Assembly (NCBI GenBank): GCA_018883105.1
Contig: VEQS01000003.1
Coordinates: 1 to 42,314, forward strand
DNA length: 42,314 nt
Direction of reading: 5' to 3'
Source of the DNA: Phycisphaerales bacterium
Lineage (GTDB): Bacteria > Planctomycetota > Phycisphaerae > Phycisphaerales > SM1A02
In this document: piece after piece, positions 24,355 to 34,379 of the stretch
How positions within the stretch are numbered: position 1 is the first letter of the stretch
Layout of the letters: every line of letters begins with the position of its first letter
Position numbers and translations under genes: made by a program
The notes under the pieces: generated by a model
The model's input: only the letters and a program-made list of their open reading frames with translations
Told to the model about the DNA's origin: nothing
The model's database searches: none

Positions 24355-27300
24355 TCAGAAGGGTATCTGGATCCCGGCCCTGCCGCCGTACACCTGCGTG
24401 TCGGAGAGGAACATCCCGTTGAACGAGGCGAACAGCGTCAGTCCGTCCGGCAGCGCCAGCTCGACGCCGGCCTCGACGCTTCCGCCGTAGAGCGTCTCCA
24501 CGTCGCCGTAGACCGAGATGGGCGGCAGAGACGTGAACGGGTTGGTGGCGGTGACGCCCCAGTCGCCGACCGGCACGAACGCCGTGAACGCTGCGCCGAC
24601 GAACGGCGTGATCACCGAGCGCCCCGAGCGGATGCCATCCATGTACCGCGCTCCCACCGAGGGCTGCAGCGCGGACGCCGACTGGCTGCCCACGGCCAGG
24701 TTGAGGCTGCCCGCGCCGGACTCGGTGTAGGACCCCTGGTTGAAGTAGTTGTAGGCCACGCGCACGTAGGGCGACAGGTACGAGTCACCGCCCGCGGGCA
24801 GGTTGAAGCCCGTCTCGCCCATGAACGACGCGGACCACGCGTTGCTGCTCGAGGTGGCCGTGCGCACCACGCCGGGCACGTAGATGTTGCGCGTGCGGTC
24901 GATCATGGTGTACGCACCCGTGACGGCGCCGGAGAGGTACCACTCGCCGCGATCGGGCACCCAGCTGCCGTACATGCCGAAGTCGACGCCGTTGAGCGTC
25001 ATGGACTCGTCGACCAGGCCGCCGGTCACGCTGACGGAGCCCGGGATGTACCCGACGAACCCGCCCAGGATGCCGCCGTCGCCGACGACCGTGTCCACGC
25101 CCGCCGCCACGTTTCCGAGCGTCGAGTCGTAGGAGGTCTGCGCCCAGTTCTGGTTGCTGAACGAGCCGGTGAATCCGAAGCCGCGTGCCCAGCCGCGCAT
25201 GCCCTCGTCGGGCGTCGGCCCGTTGAGCTCGGCGCCGAAGGCCTTGCGGCGCGTGGTGGCGACCGACTGTGCCACGGCGGTCGAGCGGGGTCCGCCCGTG
25301 CCGCGCTGCCGCGGCGGCGCCGTGGGAGCGGTCATCTGCGGGCGCAGCTGCATGAGGCGCTCCATCGCAAGGTCGCCCGCCTCCGACATTCCGAGCATCA
25401 GCGTGGTGGGTAGTGCGTAGGGGTTGGCCGGGGCGGAGACGGCCACCACCGAGCTCGCGTAGGCCGCGGGACTGGTCTGCAGCAGCAGCTGGGTGGCGAC
25501 GAAGTCCGTGTCGCCCGTCGAGGTCTGCGCCAGGAGGTTCATCGCGGCCGCGGACTGGTTGACCTGCTGGTTCTGGACGACGCCGACGTTCGCGTTGCGG
25601 TTCACCGTGGTCCCGCCAACCTGGACCGGCACGACGACGTTCGTGTCCGTGGTGCCGGGAACCGGCAGCGGATCCGGGCCGCCGATGCCGAGGATCGAAA
25701 CCGAGAAGGCGGTGCCCGTGTATCCCACGGTGAAGCCCGCGCCGAGGAAGCGCGTCTCGCCGCTCTGGTTCAGCGCGCGCGTGGTGGGGAGCCCGGTCAC
25801 CGGGTCGATCGTGACCACGTTGACCGTGCCGAAGGTGCCGTTGAGCCCGCCCGTCGCCGACACCACGGTGTAGGTGTCGGTCACGCCGGGCGTGGGAATC
25901 CAGTTGCCGCCCGAGTTGTCGAACACCGTCGGGTCGAAGACCAGGCTCGCGGTCGAGCTGCCGGCCGTGAACGATCCGCCGACGGCCAGCGCGTCGGCGA
26001 CGCCGGTGCCGCCAGAGGCGGAGAGGAAGTACGACTGCAGCACGGAGGATGCTGCGAGGGCGGCGTTGCCCGTCACGTTGAGGACCGAGGTCGCCGACAC
26101 GCCGCGATCGCCGAGTTCCAGGCGGCCGTCGAACCCGGAAGGTCCGGCGATCGAGCCGATCGTGCCGATGCCGCCGAAGGTCACCGGTGCCCCGCCGGCG
26201 ACCGAGGACAGGCCTGCCGAACCGAGGTTTGCGCCGTCGAGCGTGAGCCGGGCGCCGTCCGTGAGCGAGATCGCGCCCGAGAAGGTCGATGCAGTGCCGT
26301 CGCCGACCGTCAGGTCGATGTCGTCGAGGTTCAGCGTGGCGGAGGCAGCCGAGAGGAGCCCGCCCTGCGCATTGATGGCGGCGGTCGGCGTGCCCCCGGA
26401 CAGGTTCACCGTGCCCTCGACGGTCAGGGACTGGGCGTTGCCGAACGCGAGGGCGGTGCCGATCTCGGCATCGATGCCGCCGGCCGCGCTGCCGTCGAGC
26501 ACGAGACCATCGAGGCCGACGGATCCCTGCGTGTTGATCGTCACGTCGACGCCGTCGACGATCGTCAGGCCATCGAAGCTGCCCGTGAGCGCGAGGGTCA
26601 TGCCCGCGGTGGCCCCGCCCGTCCGCGAGAGCTCCAGGTTGCCGGTGCCGCTGGCGAGGCCGGAGAGCGTCAGTGCGGCGGCGGCGGCGCCGGAGGTGCG
26701 GAAGGTCGCGTTGCCCGCGAGCACCAGGGCTCCGTCGTAGCTGGCGGCGGTGGCGCCCGTGTAGTCGACGGTGGCCGCGGCATTGAACGTCATCGCGCTG
26801 ACGCCGTTGAGCCATGCGACGTTGCTGACCGACAGGCTGGAGCCGGTTTCCATCCGAACTCCGCCGGTGAACGTGCTGGCGGCGCCATCGACGGCCAGCG
26901 CGATGTTCGAGAGCGAGAGCGTCCCGGCGCCCGACATGGTCCCGGTGAGCGTGAGCGACGACGCCGGGCCGGTGCCGGAGATCGAGGCCACGCCCGTCCC
27001 GACCGACAGCGCCATGCCCGACGTGACGGCCGTCGCGCCCGTGTACGACAGCGCGGTCGCGGACCCGTCGGCATTCATCGCCAGGCTGGTGGCCTCGGTC
27101 AGCCACTCCGCATTGGAGACCGTGAGCGTCGATCCGCCGCGGAGGCCCACCGCGCCGGTGTACGTGCTGGTCGCTCCGCCGATCGTCACGGCCATTCCGC
27201 TCAGCGTCAGCGCCCCGCCGCCCTGCATTTCGCCGTCGACGGCGAGCGTCGTCAGCGCGCCGCCGGTGCCGGTGCCGACGATCGTCGACGTGTCGGCGAC

Positions 27301-28743
27301 GACGAGGTTCTGCGAGGCACCGATCGTCAGGCTCGTCCCGGCAGTCAGGGTGGCAAGGTCGAGCGTCAGGCCCGTCGAACCGATGGACTCCTGGGTGTCG
27401 ATCCGGACGTTGGCCGTGTCGACGATGGTCTGCCCGGCGAATCCGCCGGTGAGCGCAAGGACGATCGTCGGATCGGCCGTGGCGGCCGAGTGCTCGAGCG
27501 TCAGGTCACCGGTGCCGGACACCGCGCCCGAGAGCGTGAGGGTGCCTACCGATGCTCCCGAGGTGCGAATGGCGGCATTCGCGCCGAGCGTCAAGGTGCC
27601 GTCGAACGTCGCAGCGGAGGTGCCCGAGTACTCGACGGCGGCCGCATCGTCGAATTGCAGGGCGCCGAGCTGGTCGACGAACACGGCATTGGCCACGGCC
27701 AGCGAAGAGCCGGTGTCGAGCGTGATGCCGCCGGTGAACGTGGACGTGGCGCCGCTGCCGATGGTCATCGCAATGTCAGTCAGGGCGAGCGTCCCGGTGC
27801 CGGACATCGAGCCATCCACCGTGAACGTCTGCGGCCCGCCCGAGCCTGCCATGGCCGACGTGCCCTCGACGGCGAGGGCCTGCGCCGCGTCGATCGCGAG
27901 GGCGGTGCCGGCGGTCAGCGTGCCGCCGTCGATCGTGAGGCCGGCGGACCCGATCGACGCCTGCGTGTCGATCTGGACGTTGGCGCCGTCGATGATGGTG
28001 CGGCCCGTGAAGCCACCCGCCAGGCCAAGGGTGATCACTGGCGCCGCCGTCACGCCGGTCGCGTGCTCGAGCCGAAGGTCGCTCGAACCGGAGATCGCGC
28101 CGGTGAGCGCGAGCGTGCCGGTGTCCTGCGTGGTCGAGATCACGGCCTCGCCGGGGGTGGCGCCGGTGGACAGGACGAGCGCACCGGCGTAGGTGACGGC
28201 CGTCGCACCGCCCCAGGTGAGCGTCGGGGTGCCGGCGTTGCTGTTCAGCTCGATCGACGTCGCGCTCGTGAACCAGTCGGCCTGTTCGATGACAAGCGCG
28301 CCGGGGCCGCTCACGACGAATGTGCCGGCGAAGCCGGTGAGGAAGCTGTTCTGCCCGAGGGTCAGCGTGCCGCCCTGGACGCCGATGCTGCAGGTTCCGG
28401 TGGCGATGTTCCCCGCATGCGGCACCGCGCTGGCGATCGTGAGGGAGGTCCCCGTCAGGTTGAACACGCCGATCGCATTGTTCATGCTCCAGGAGTTCGT
28501 GAACGTCCCGGGGGCCGTGACCTGCAGGATGCCCGCCGTCCCGTCGCCCTGCACGAAGGACAGCGTGCCAGCCGTCTCGAGGTCCGCAGCCGAGATCGCG
28601 GTCGGCGGATCGCCGCCGGTCACGACGGTCTGCGCGCTCGAGGAGCAAGCCAGCCACGTCGACAGCGAGGCCGCGGCCACGGCCCGGCCCCGGCACCGGA
28701 ACGGCGAACAGACAGACCGCGAGCGTGGAAAGCGCGCTTCCAT
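24355..28743 (-). CDS. Autotransporter with a beta-helical repeat passenger and C-terminal barrel
   Basis: 1462 residues, type Va secretion. The signal region runs to about residue 37 (arginine-rich start, hydrophobic AVAAASLSTWLAC, then SSAQ). The passenger, to about residue 1050, is Gly/Ala/Thr/Ser-rich with short repeated strands (LTLSG, TGSGxL, STFTGGI), typical of a right-handed beta helix. It includes longer repeats containing GGFxGxTIxDxANVxIDTQ. A linker/helix region follows. The last 280 or so residues (about 1180-1462) form an outer-membrane barrel with GWARGFGFTGSF, alternating aromatic strands and a terminal Phe (GIQIPF). No protease or lipase site is seen, so an adhesin-like role is plausible. 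The start is ATG at 28743; a TTG at 28761 is possible. It is followed closely by a glycosyltransferase gene. Confidence 0.85.
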   Translation of the reverse strand: MEARFPRSRSVCSPFRCRGRAVAAASLSTWLACSSSAQTVVTGGDPPTAISAADLETAGTLSFVQGDGTAGILQVTAPGTFTNSWSMNNAIGVFNLTGTSLTIASAVPHAGNIATGTCSIGVQGGTLTLGQNSFLTGFAGTFVVSGPGALVIEQADWFTSATSIELNSNAGTPTLTWGGATAVTYAGALVLSTGATPGEAVISTTQDTGTLALTGAISGSSDLRLEHATGVTAAPVITLGLAGGFTGRTIIDGANVQIDTQASIGSAGLTIDGGTLTAGTALAIDAAQALAVEGTSAMAGSGGPQTFTVDGSMSGTGTLALTDIAMTIGSGATSTFTGGITLDTGSSLAVANAVFVDQLGALQFDDAAAVEYSGTSAATFDGTLTLGANAAIRTSGASVGTLTLSGAVSGTGDLTLEHSAATADPTIVLALTGGFAGQTIVDTANVRIDTQESIGSTGLTLDLATLTAGTSLTIGASQNLVVADTSTIVGTGTGGALTTLAVDGEMQGGGALTLSGMAVTIGGATSTYTGAVGLRGGSTLTVSNAEWLTEATSLAMNADGSATALSYTGATAVTSGMALSVGTGVASISGTGPASSLTLTGTMSGAGTLSLSNIALAVDGAASTFTGGVRMETGSSLSVSNVAWLNGVSAMTFNAAATVDYTGATAASYDGALVLAGNATFRTSGAAAAALTLSGLASGTGNLELSRTGGATAGMTLALTGSFDGLTIVDGVDVTINTQGSVGLDGLVLDGSAAGGIDAEIGTALAFGNAQSLTVEGTVNLSGGTPTAAINAQGGLLSAASATLNLDDIDLTVGDGTASTFSGAISLTDGARLTLDGANLGSAGLSSVAGGAPVTFGGIGTIGSIAGPSGFDGRLELGDRGVSATSVLNVTGNAALAASSVLQSYFLSASGGTGVADALAVGGSFTAGSSTASLVFDPTVFDNSGGNWIPTPGVTDTYTVVSATGGLNGTFGTVNVVTIDPVTGLPTTRALNQSGETRFLGAGFTVGYTGTAFSVSILGIGGPDPLPVPGTTDTNVVVPVQVGGTTVNRNANVGVVQNQQVNQSAAAMNLLAQTSTGDTDFVATQLLLQTSPAAYASSVVAVSAPANPYALPTTLMLGMSEAGDLAMERLMQLRPQMTAPTAPPRQRGTGGPRSTAVAQSVATTRRKAFGAELNGPTPDEGMRGWARGFGFTGSFSNQNWAQTSYDSTLGNVAAGVDTVVGDGGILGGFVGYIPGSVSVTGGLVDESMTLNGVDFGMYGSWVPDRGEWYLSGAVTGAYTMIDRTRNIYVPGVVRTATSSSNAWSASFMGETGFNLPAGGDSYLSPYVRVAYNYFNQGSYTESGAGSLNLAVGSQSASALQPSVGARYMDGIRSGRSVITPFVGAAFTAFVPVGDWGVTATNPFTSLPPISVYGDVETLYGGSVEAGVELALPDGLTLFASFNGMFLSDTQVYGGRAGIQIPF
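26500..28050 (-). repeat. Imperfect repeats within the autotransporter passenger
   Basis: Three related blocks lie near 27940-28030, 27375-27460 and 26510-26600. Each encodes a variant of G(G/S)F.G.TI(I/V)D..(N/D)V.I(D/N)TQ.S(I/V)G..GL. They are separated by unequal distances (about 570 and 860 nt) and embedded in further shared strands, consistent with duplication of beta-helix segments. Confidence 0.6.
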
Positions 28744-28773
28744 GATGGGTTCCGTCGGCAAGGCGGGGCGAGA

Positions 28774-28779
28774 AAGTTA
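28774..28779 (-). promoter_or_regulatory. Candidate -10 box, autotransporter gene
   Basis: TAACTT on the minus strand, about 30 nt before the ATG at 28743 (12 nt before the alternative TTG at 28761). Confidence 0.35.
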
Positions 28780-28907
28780 GGCCAATCTCGGCCGGACGAC
28801 CCTCTCCGCTGGGCATGGCCGAGAATCCATGCGGCCGCAGCGCCCGGCGCCGGACACTCCTCACGATTCCGCCCAATCGATGCTTCGGGCCGCAAACAGC
28901 CGAGTGG

Positions 28908-28913
28908 TATGTT
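28908..28913 (+). promoter_or_regulatory. Candidate -10 box, aminomutase operon
   Basis: TATGTT, 7 nt before the ATG at 28921, with no Shine-Dalgarno between. An alternative in-frame ATG at 28909 lies inside this box, which argues for the start at 28921. Confidence 0.4.
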
Positions 28914-28920
28914 CGAACCC

Positions 28921-30372
28921 ATGGATTACTCCTACGCCCCCACCGAGCGCGAGAAGGCCTTCCTGGCGAAGGTCGAGGACACCCGCCACGAGCGCGACAT
29001 CATCAACGGCCTCGACCCCTTCCTGAGCGAGAAGGTGCCGCCGGACATGATGGGCCTCTACACGCCGCAGGAGCTGGTGCAGCTGCGCGTCCTCAAGGGC
29101 ACCGAGCGTGACCTCGAGAAGCGCATGCCGGTGAAGGTGACCCGGCACTACTTCGAGCTCGCGAAGCAGAGCGCCCCGCTGCGCCGCCTGGTGAAGGCCG
29201 ACCCGGCCGAGACCATGGACCTCGCCGGCAGCGAGGACCCCGGCTTCCAGATGGACTACAGCCCTGTCGAGGGCATGCTGCACAAGTACGAGATGGGCCT
29301 GCTGTACGTGATCTCCACGTGCTCGGCCCACTGCCGCTTCTGCTACCGCGAGGAGCTGATCGCCCGCAAGGAGATCAAGCGCCAGGACGGCACGGTGGCC
29401 AAGAAGGGCCTGGCCAACATTCCCGACGTCATTGGATACGTCAAGCGCTTCAACGCCGAGGTCGCCGCCAACGGCGGCCGTCACCCGGTCTGCGGGCGCG
29501 AGAAGCTTCGCGAGATCCTGATGTCCGGCGGCGACGCGATGGTGCTCCAGAACACCAAGATCGCCGCGTGGCTGGCGGCCTTGGCTGAAGCCGGCATCGA
29601 GTCGATCCGCATCGGCACCAAGGAAATGGCCTTCTACCCGCAGCGCTTCGACGAGGCGTTCGTGGCCATGCTGGACAACTTCCACAAGGCGTACCCCGAG
29701 GTCGGCCTGCACATCGTGGTGCACTTCGAGCACCCCGACGAGTTCCTGGCCAAGGACGCCGGCGGCGAGTACGTGCGCGACGGCCAGGGCTTCCTGCAGT
29801 GGGTGCCCGCGACCGGCGACGCGATGCGCCGCCTGGCGTCGCGCGGCTGGCTGAGCGTCGAGAACCAGTCCCCGATCATCAAGGGGATCAACGACGACCC
29901 GGACGCCCTGCGCATCCTGCAGCGCGAGTTCAAGCGCGCCGGCGGCGAGAACCACTACTTCTTCTGCGGCCGCGACATCATCGCCTACCGCGCCTTCAAC
30001 GTGCCGATCGAGCGCGCCTGGCAGATCCTCAACGAGTCGCAGAAGGGCCTTTCCGGCGTCGAGCAGCACGCGCGGCTCTCGATCACCCACTACAAGGGGA
30101 AGACCGAGGTCAACGCCGTCACCAACAAGCCGATCCCGGGCCTGAAGGGCAGCGAGAACGGCGTGGTGATCTTCAAGATCCTGCGCAGTTCCGGCGCCGC
30201 CGCCGACAAGGGCAAGGTCTGCATCGTGGGCCGCAACCCCGAGTCGCTGTGGTTCGACGGCTACAGCGACCGCGTGCTCTTCGACGAGGCCGGGCTGTAC
30301 GACTACTCGCGCGTCAAGATGGCGCGGGTGACGCACGCCGCGCCGCCGGTGCCCGCGCCCGCCTGCCGATGA
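28921..30372 (+). CDS. KamA-family radical SAM aminomutase (lysine 2,3-aminomutase-like)
   Basis: 483 residues. The [4Fe-4S]/SAM motif is CSAHCRFC (C134, C138, C141). The barrel motifs of the lysine 2,3-aminomutase family follow: ILMSGGDAMV, IRIGTKEMAFYPQRF, VVHFEHPDEF and NQSPIIKGINDD. The likely PLP lysine is in HYKGKTEV. Such enzymes move an amino group from C2 to C3 by a PLP-bound radical. The cysteine context (CRFCYREE) differs from classical enzymes (CRHCTRR), and there are inserts, making it longer than the usual 410-470. Of the two aspartates that hold the lysine side chain in the clostridial enzyme, I can align only the first with confidence (FCGRD); near the second I see no Asp. The substrate may therefore not be lysine. 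It heads an operon; its stop overlaps the next start (ATGA). Confidence 0.85.
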   Translation: MDYSYAPTEREKAFLAKVEDTRHERDIINGLDPFLSEKVPPDMMGLYTPQELVQLRVLKGTERDLEKRMPVKVTRHYFELAKQSAPLRRLVKADPAETMDLAGSEDPGFQMDYSPVEGMLHKYEMGLLYVISTCSAHCRFCYREELIARKEIKRQDGTVAKKGLANIPDVIGYVKRFNAEVAANGGRHPVCGREKLREILMSGGDAMVLQNTKIAAWLAALAEAGIESIRIGTKEMAFYPQRFDEAFVAMLDNFHKAYPEVGLHIVVHFEHPDEFLAKDAGGEYVRDGQGFLQWVPATGDAMRRLASRGWLSVENQSPIIKGINDDPDALRILQREFKRAGGENHYFFCGRDIIAYRAFNVPIERAWQILNESQKGLSGVEQHARLSITHYKGKTEVNAVTNKPIPGLKGSENGVVIFKILRSSGAAADKGKVCIVGRNPESLWFDGYSDRVLFDEAGLYDYSRVKMARVTHAAPPVPAPACR

Positions 30373-31079
30373 TCGACAAGCGCCTCGCGAGCGTGCGCGA
30401 GGCCGTGGCCGACGTCTTCGACGGCGCCACGGTCATGATCGGCGGCTTCGGCGAGGCCGGCAGCCCGATCGAGCTGATCCACGCCCTGATCGACCAGGGC
30501 GCGAAGGACCTCGTGGTCGTGAGCAACAACACCGGCACCGGGCTCGTGGGACTCGCGGCGCTGCTCCGCGCCGGCCGGGTGCGAAAGGTCGTCTGCTCCT
30601 TCCCGAAGACCGCCGGGTCGACCGTCTTCCCCGATCTCTACCGTGCCGGCAAGGTGGAGCTCGAGCTGGTGCCGCAGGGAACGCTCGCCGAGCGGATCCG
30701 CGCCGGAGGCGCGGGCATCGCCGCCTTCTACACGCCGACCGCCGCCGGCACGCCGCTCGCCGAGGGCAAGGAGGTACGGGAGTTCGGCGGCCGCGAGCAC
30801 GTCCTCGAGCACGGCCTGCGCGCCGACTTCACGCTCATCAAGGGACGCACCGCCGACACGCACGGCAACGTGATGTACCACCGCACCGCGCGCAACTTCG
30901 CGCCGATGATGGCGACCGCCGCGGCGGTGACCGTCGTGCAGGCGGCGGACGTGGTCCCCGCCGGTGCGCTCGACGCCGAGTCGATCGTGACGCCCGGGAT
31001 CTTCGTCGACCGCGTGGTGCACGTGCCGGAGCCCGCGCTCGAGTCGGCACTCAACGAGGCGGGGGCGAGCTACCCATGA
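30369..31079 (+). CDS. 3-oxoacid CoA-transferase subunit A, PcaI-like
   Basis: 236 residues, family I CoA-transferase alpha subunit. Visible are the glycine loop MIGGFGEAGSP (about 23-33), VSNNTGTGLVGLAALL, KVVCSFPK, ELVPQGTLAERIRAGGAGI and a TPGIFVDRVV end. The combination GLAALLRAGRVRKVVCSFP and the TARNFAPMMATAA stretch resembles 3-oxoadipate CoA-transferase PcaI more than the acetoacetate or ScoA types; this is a judgement from memory of those sequences. With subunit B it moves CoA from succinyl-CoA to a 3-oxo acid. The ATG overlaps the aminomutase stop, and the stop overlaps the subunit B start, both as ATGA, so the three are translationally coupled. Confidence 0.87.
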   Translation: MIDKRLASVREAVADVFDGATVMIGGFGEAGSPIELIHALIDQGAKDLVVVSNNTGTGLVGLAALLRAGRVRKVVCSFPKTAGSTVFPDLYRAGKVELELVPQGTLAERIRAGGAGIAAFYTPTAAGTPLAEGKEVREFGGREHVLEHGLRADFTLIKGRTADTHGNVMYHRTARNFAPMMATAAAVTVVQAADVVPAGALDAESIVTPGIFVDRVVHVPEPALESALNEAGASYP

Positions 31080-31774
31080 GCGCGGCACCCGGCACGAAGC
31101 CTGCCGCGCCCGAGGCCATCGGCTGGACCCGCGAGGGCATCGCCGAGCGCGTCGCACAGGACATCCCCAACGGCTCGTACGTGAACCTGGGAATCGGCAT
31201 TCCCGAGCTCGTCGCGCGCTACGTGCCCGCCGGGCGGACGCTCGTCTACCACACGGAAAATGGGCTCCTGGGCATGGGCCCCTCCCCTGCCGCCGGCGCG
31301 GGCGACCCCGAGCTCATCAACGCGGGCAAGCGCCGCGTCACCATGATGCCGGGCGCCGCGTTCTTCGACCAGGCCACCAGCTTCGCGATGATCCGCGGCG
31401 GGCACCTTGACCTCAGCGTGCTGGGCGCGCTGCAGGTGGCGGCGAACGGCGACCTCGCCAACTGGTCGACCGGCACCGACGACGCGATTCCCGCCGTCGG
31501 CGGGGCGATGGACCTCGTGGCCGGCGTGAAGCGCGTGTTCGTGATGACCACGCACGTCACCAAGGAAGGCACGCCGAAGCTCGTCGAGCGCTGCACGTAC
31601 CCACTCACGGGACGCGGCGTGGTGACGCGCGTCTACTCCGACCTTGCCGTCATCGACGTGACGCCGCAGGGCTTCCGGCTGGTGGAACTCGCCCCCGGCG
31701 TGGGCTTCGACTACCTGCAGGAACGGACCGGCGCGCCGATCCTGCAGGACCGCACGCGCCAGGCAGGAGCCTGA
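31076..31774 (+). CDS. 3-oxoacid CoA-transferase subunit B, PcaJ-like
   Basis: 232 residues, beta subunit carrying the catalytic glutamate E61 in YHTENGLLGMGPSP, which forms the enzyme-CoA thioester. Other family segments are YVNLGIGIPELVARY, GAAFFDQATSFAMIRGGH and the end DYLQERTGAPI. GDLANWSTGTDDAIPAVGGAMDL matches the PcaJ form; ScoB and OXCT proteins instead read NWxxPGKMVKGxGGAMDL. It is therefore more likely specific for a 3-oxoadipate-like or other functionalised 3-oxo acid than for acetoacetate. The start overlaps the subunit A stop; the aminotransferase start follows 2 nt after its stop. Confidence 0.87.
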   Translation: MSAAPGTKPAAPEAIGWTREGIAERVAQDIPNGSYVNLGIGIPELVARYVPAGRTLVYHTENGLLGMGPSPAAGAGDPELINAGKRRVTMMPGAAFFDQATSFAMIRGGHLDLSVLGALQVAANGDLANWSTGTDDAIPAVGGAMDLVAGVKRVFVMTTHVTKEGTPKLVERCTYPLTGRGVVTRVYSDLAVIDVTPQGFRLVELAPGVGFDYLQERTGAPILQDRTRQAGA

Positions 31775-31776
31775 CC

Positions 31777-33123
31777 ATGGCAACCCCCGCAACTGCGCAC
31801 GCATCCGCACCCGTCCCGACCGCCAGCCGCAGCGCCGAGCTCTTCGAGCGCGCCAAGAAGGTGATGCCGGGCGGCGTGAGCCGCAACACCGTGCTCTGGT
31901 CGTCGGTGCCGCCCTACGTGGCGCACGGCGAGGGCTGCCGCGTCACCGACATCGACGGCGTCACGCGCATCGACTTCGCCAACAACGTGGCGTCCCTGAT
32001 CCACGGACATGCGTACCCGCCGGTGGTGCAGGCCGTGGCCGCGCAGCTCGCCAAGGGCACCGCGTTCATGATGGCCACCGAGCAGGAGGTGCTGCATGCC
32101 GAGCACGTCTGCTCGCGCAGCGGCGGCTTCGACCGCATCCGGTTCGTCAATTCCGGCACCGAGGCGGTGATGGCGGCGCTGAAGGCCGCGCGCGCCTTCA
32201 CCGGCCGGCCGAAGATCGCCAAGGTCGAGGGCGCCTACCACGGCGGCTACGACTACGTGGAGACCAGCCAGGGATCGACCCCCAAGGACTGGGGCAGCAT
32301 CGACCACCCCAACCGCGTGCCGCTCGTCCACGGCGCGCCTCAGTCGGCAATGGAGGACGTGGTGGTCATCCCCTTCGACGACGTCGACCGCTCGATCGCG
32401 CTGCTTGACGAGCACCGCGCGGACCTCGCCTGCGTGCTCCTTGACCTGATGCCGCACCGGGTGGGCCTCAAGCCCGCATCGAGGGCGTTCGTGCAGGCCA
32501 TGCGCGAGTGGGCGTCGCGAAACGGCGCGCTCCTCGTCCTCGACGAGGTCATCACCTTCCGCACCGAGTACGGCGGCGCGCAGCAGGGCTACGGCGTGCA
32601 CGGCGACCTGACCGCGCTCGGCAAGATGATCGGCGGCGGCTTCCCGGTCGGCGCGCTCGCGGGCCGGGCCGAAGTCATGGAGGTCCTCAACCCCGGCGCG
32701 CCGAAGCTCCTCTTCCCGCTCTCGGGCACGTTCTCGGCGAACCCGGTCACCATGACCGCGGGCCGAATCGCGATGGAGCACTTCGACCGCCCGGCCGTCG
32801 CGCGACTCAACGCGCTCGGCGACCGGGCACGTCACGGGATCGCCGAGGCCATCGCACGCACCGGCGCACCCGCGAGCGTCACCGGCGGCGGATCGATGTT
32901 CCGCGTGCACATGAAGGCCGCCGTGCCCGCCAACTACCGCGAGGCCTACGCGACCCCCGAGGAGAACAAGCGGCTCAAGCTGATGCTCGAGCACCTCTTC
33001 GCCGAGGGCTTCCTGATGGTGGGCACGTGCACGGGCATGCTCTCGACGCCGATGACGGAGTCGGAGGTCGACGCGCTGGTGGCGGCGATGGAATCCGGCT
33101 TCCGGCGGATGGCGACGGCCTGA
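31777..33123 (+). CDS. Class III aminotransferase, beta-amino-acid/GSA type
   Basis: 448 residues, PLP-dependent fold type I. The PLP lysine is K283 in [15 protein letters not shown], and the pyridine-nitrogen Asp is in VLDEVITFR. Substrate-side motifs include [33 protein letters not shown] and [11 protein letters not shown]. The overall pattern fits the branch that holds glutamate-1-semialdehyde aminomutase and the beta-phenylalanine and other beta-amino-acid transaminases. It is not a likely hemL: the PGGVSR...VPPY region and the operon context favour a catabolic beta-transaminase. In this operon it would take the beta-amino acid made by the KamA-like enzyme and yield the 3-oxo acid used by the CoA-transferase. 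It is the last gene of the operon and converges with the thiolase gene (24-nt gap). Confidence 0.82.
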   Translation: MATPATAHASAPVPTASRSAELFERAKKVMPGGVSRNTVLWSSVPPYVAHGEGCRVTDIDGVTRIDFANNVASLIHGHAYPPVVQAVAAQLAKGTAFMMATEQEVLHAEHVCSRSGGFDRIRFVNSGTEAVMAALKAARAFTGRPKIAKVEGAYHGGYDYVETSQGSTPKDWGSIDHPNRVPLVHGAPQSAMEDVVVIPFDDVDRSIALLDEHRADLACVLLDLMPHRVGLKPASRAFVQAMREWASRNGALLVLDEVITFRTEYGGAQQGYGVHGDLTALGKMIGGGFPVGALAGRAEVMEVLNPGAPKLLFPLSGTFSANPVTMTAGRIAMEHFDRPAVARLNALGDRARHGIAEAIARTGAPASVTGGGSMFRVHMKAAVPANYREAYATPEENKRLKLMLEHLFAEGFLMVGTCTGMLSTPMTESEVDALVAAMESGFRRMATA

Positions 33124-33147
33124 GCGCCGCAGGCGCCCCGGCGCGAC

Positions 33148-34353
<1,206 letters not shown>

Positions 34354-34362
34354 CGGCCGCGA

Positions 34363-34368
34363 AGCGTA
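34363..34368 (-). promoter_or_regulatory. Candidate -10 box, thiolase gene
   Basis: TACGCT on the minus strand, 9 nt before the ATG at 34353, in the 26-bp gap after the GNAT gene. Confidence 0.35.
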
Positions 34369-34379
34369 CCGAGCGCGTG

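Noticed and set aside
26500-28050. CRISPR-like or tandem DNA repeat
   Set aside because: The repeats are coding, diverged and unequally spaced, and belong to a beta-helical passenger domain.
28909-28920. Alternative aminomutase start (MFEP)
   Set aside because: This ATG lies within the TATGTT -10 candidate; the ATG at 28921 is better placed.
31777-33123. Aminotransferase as glutamate-1-semialdehyde aminomutase (hemL)
   Set aside because: Although the fold and the PLP loop are shared, it is embedded in a catabolic operon with overlapping genes and has the N-terminal pattern of beta-amino-acid transaminases.
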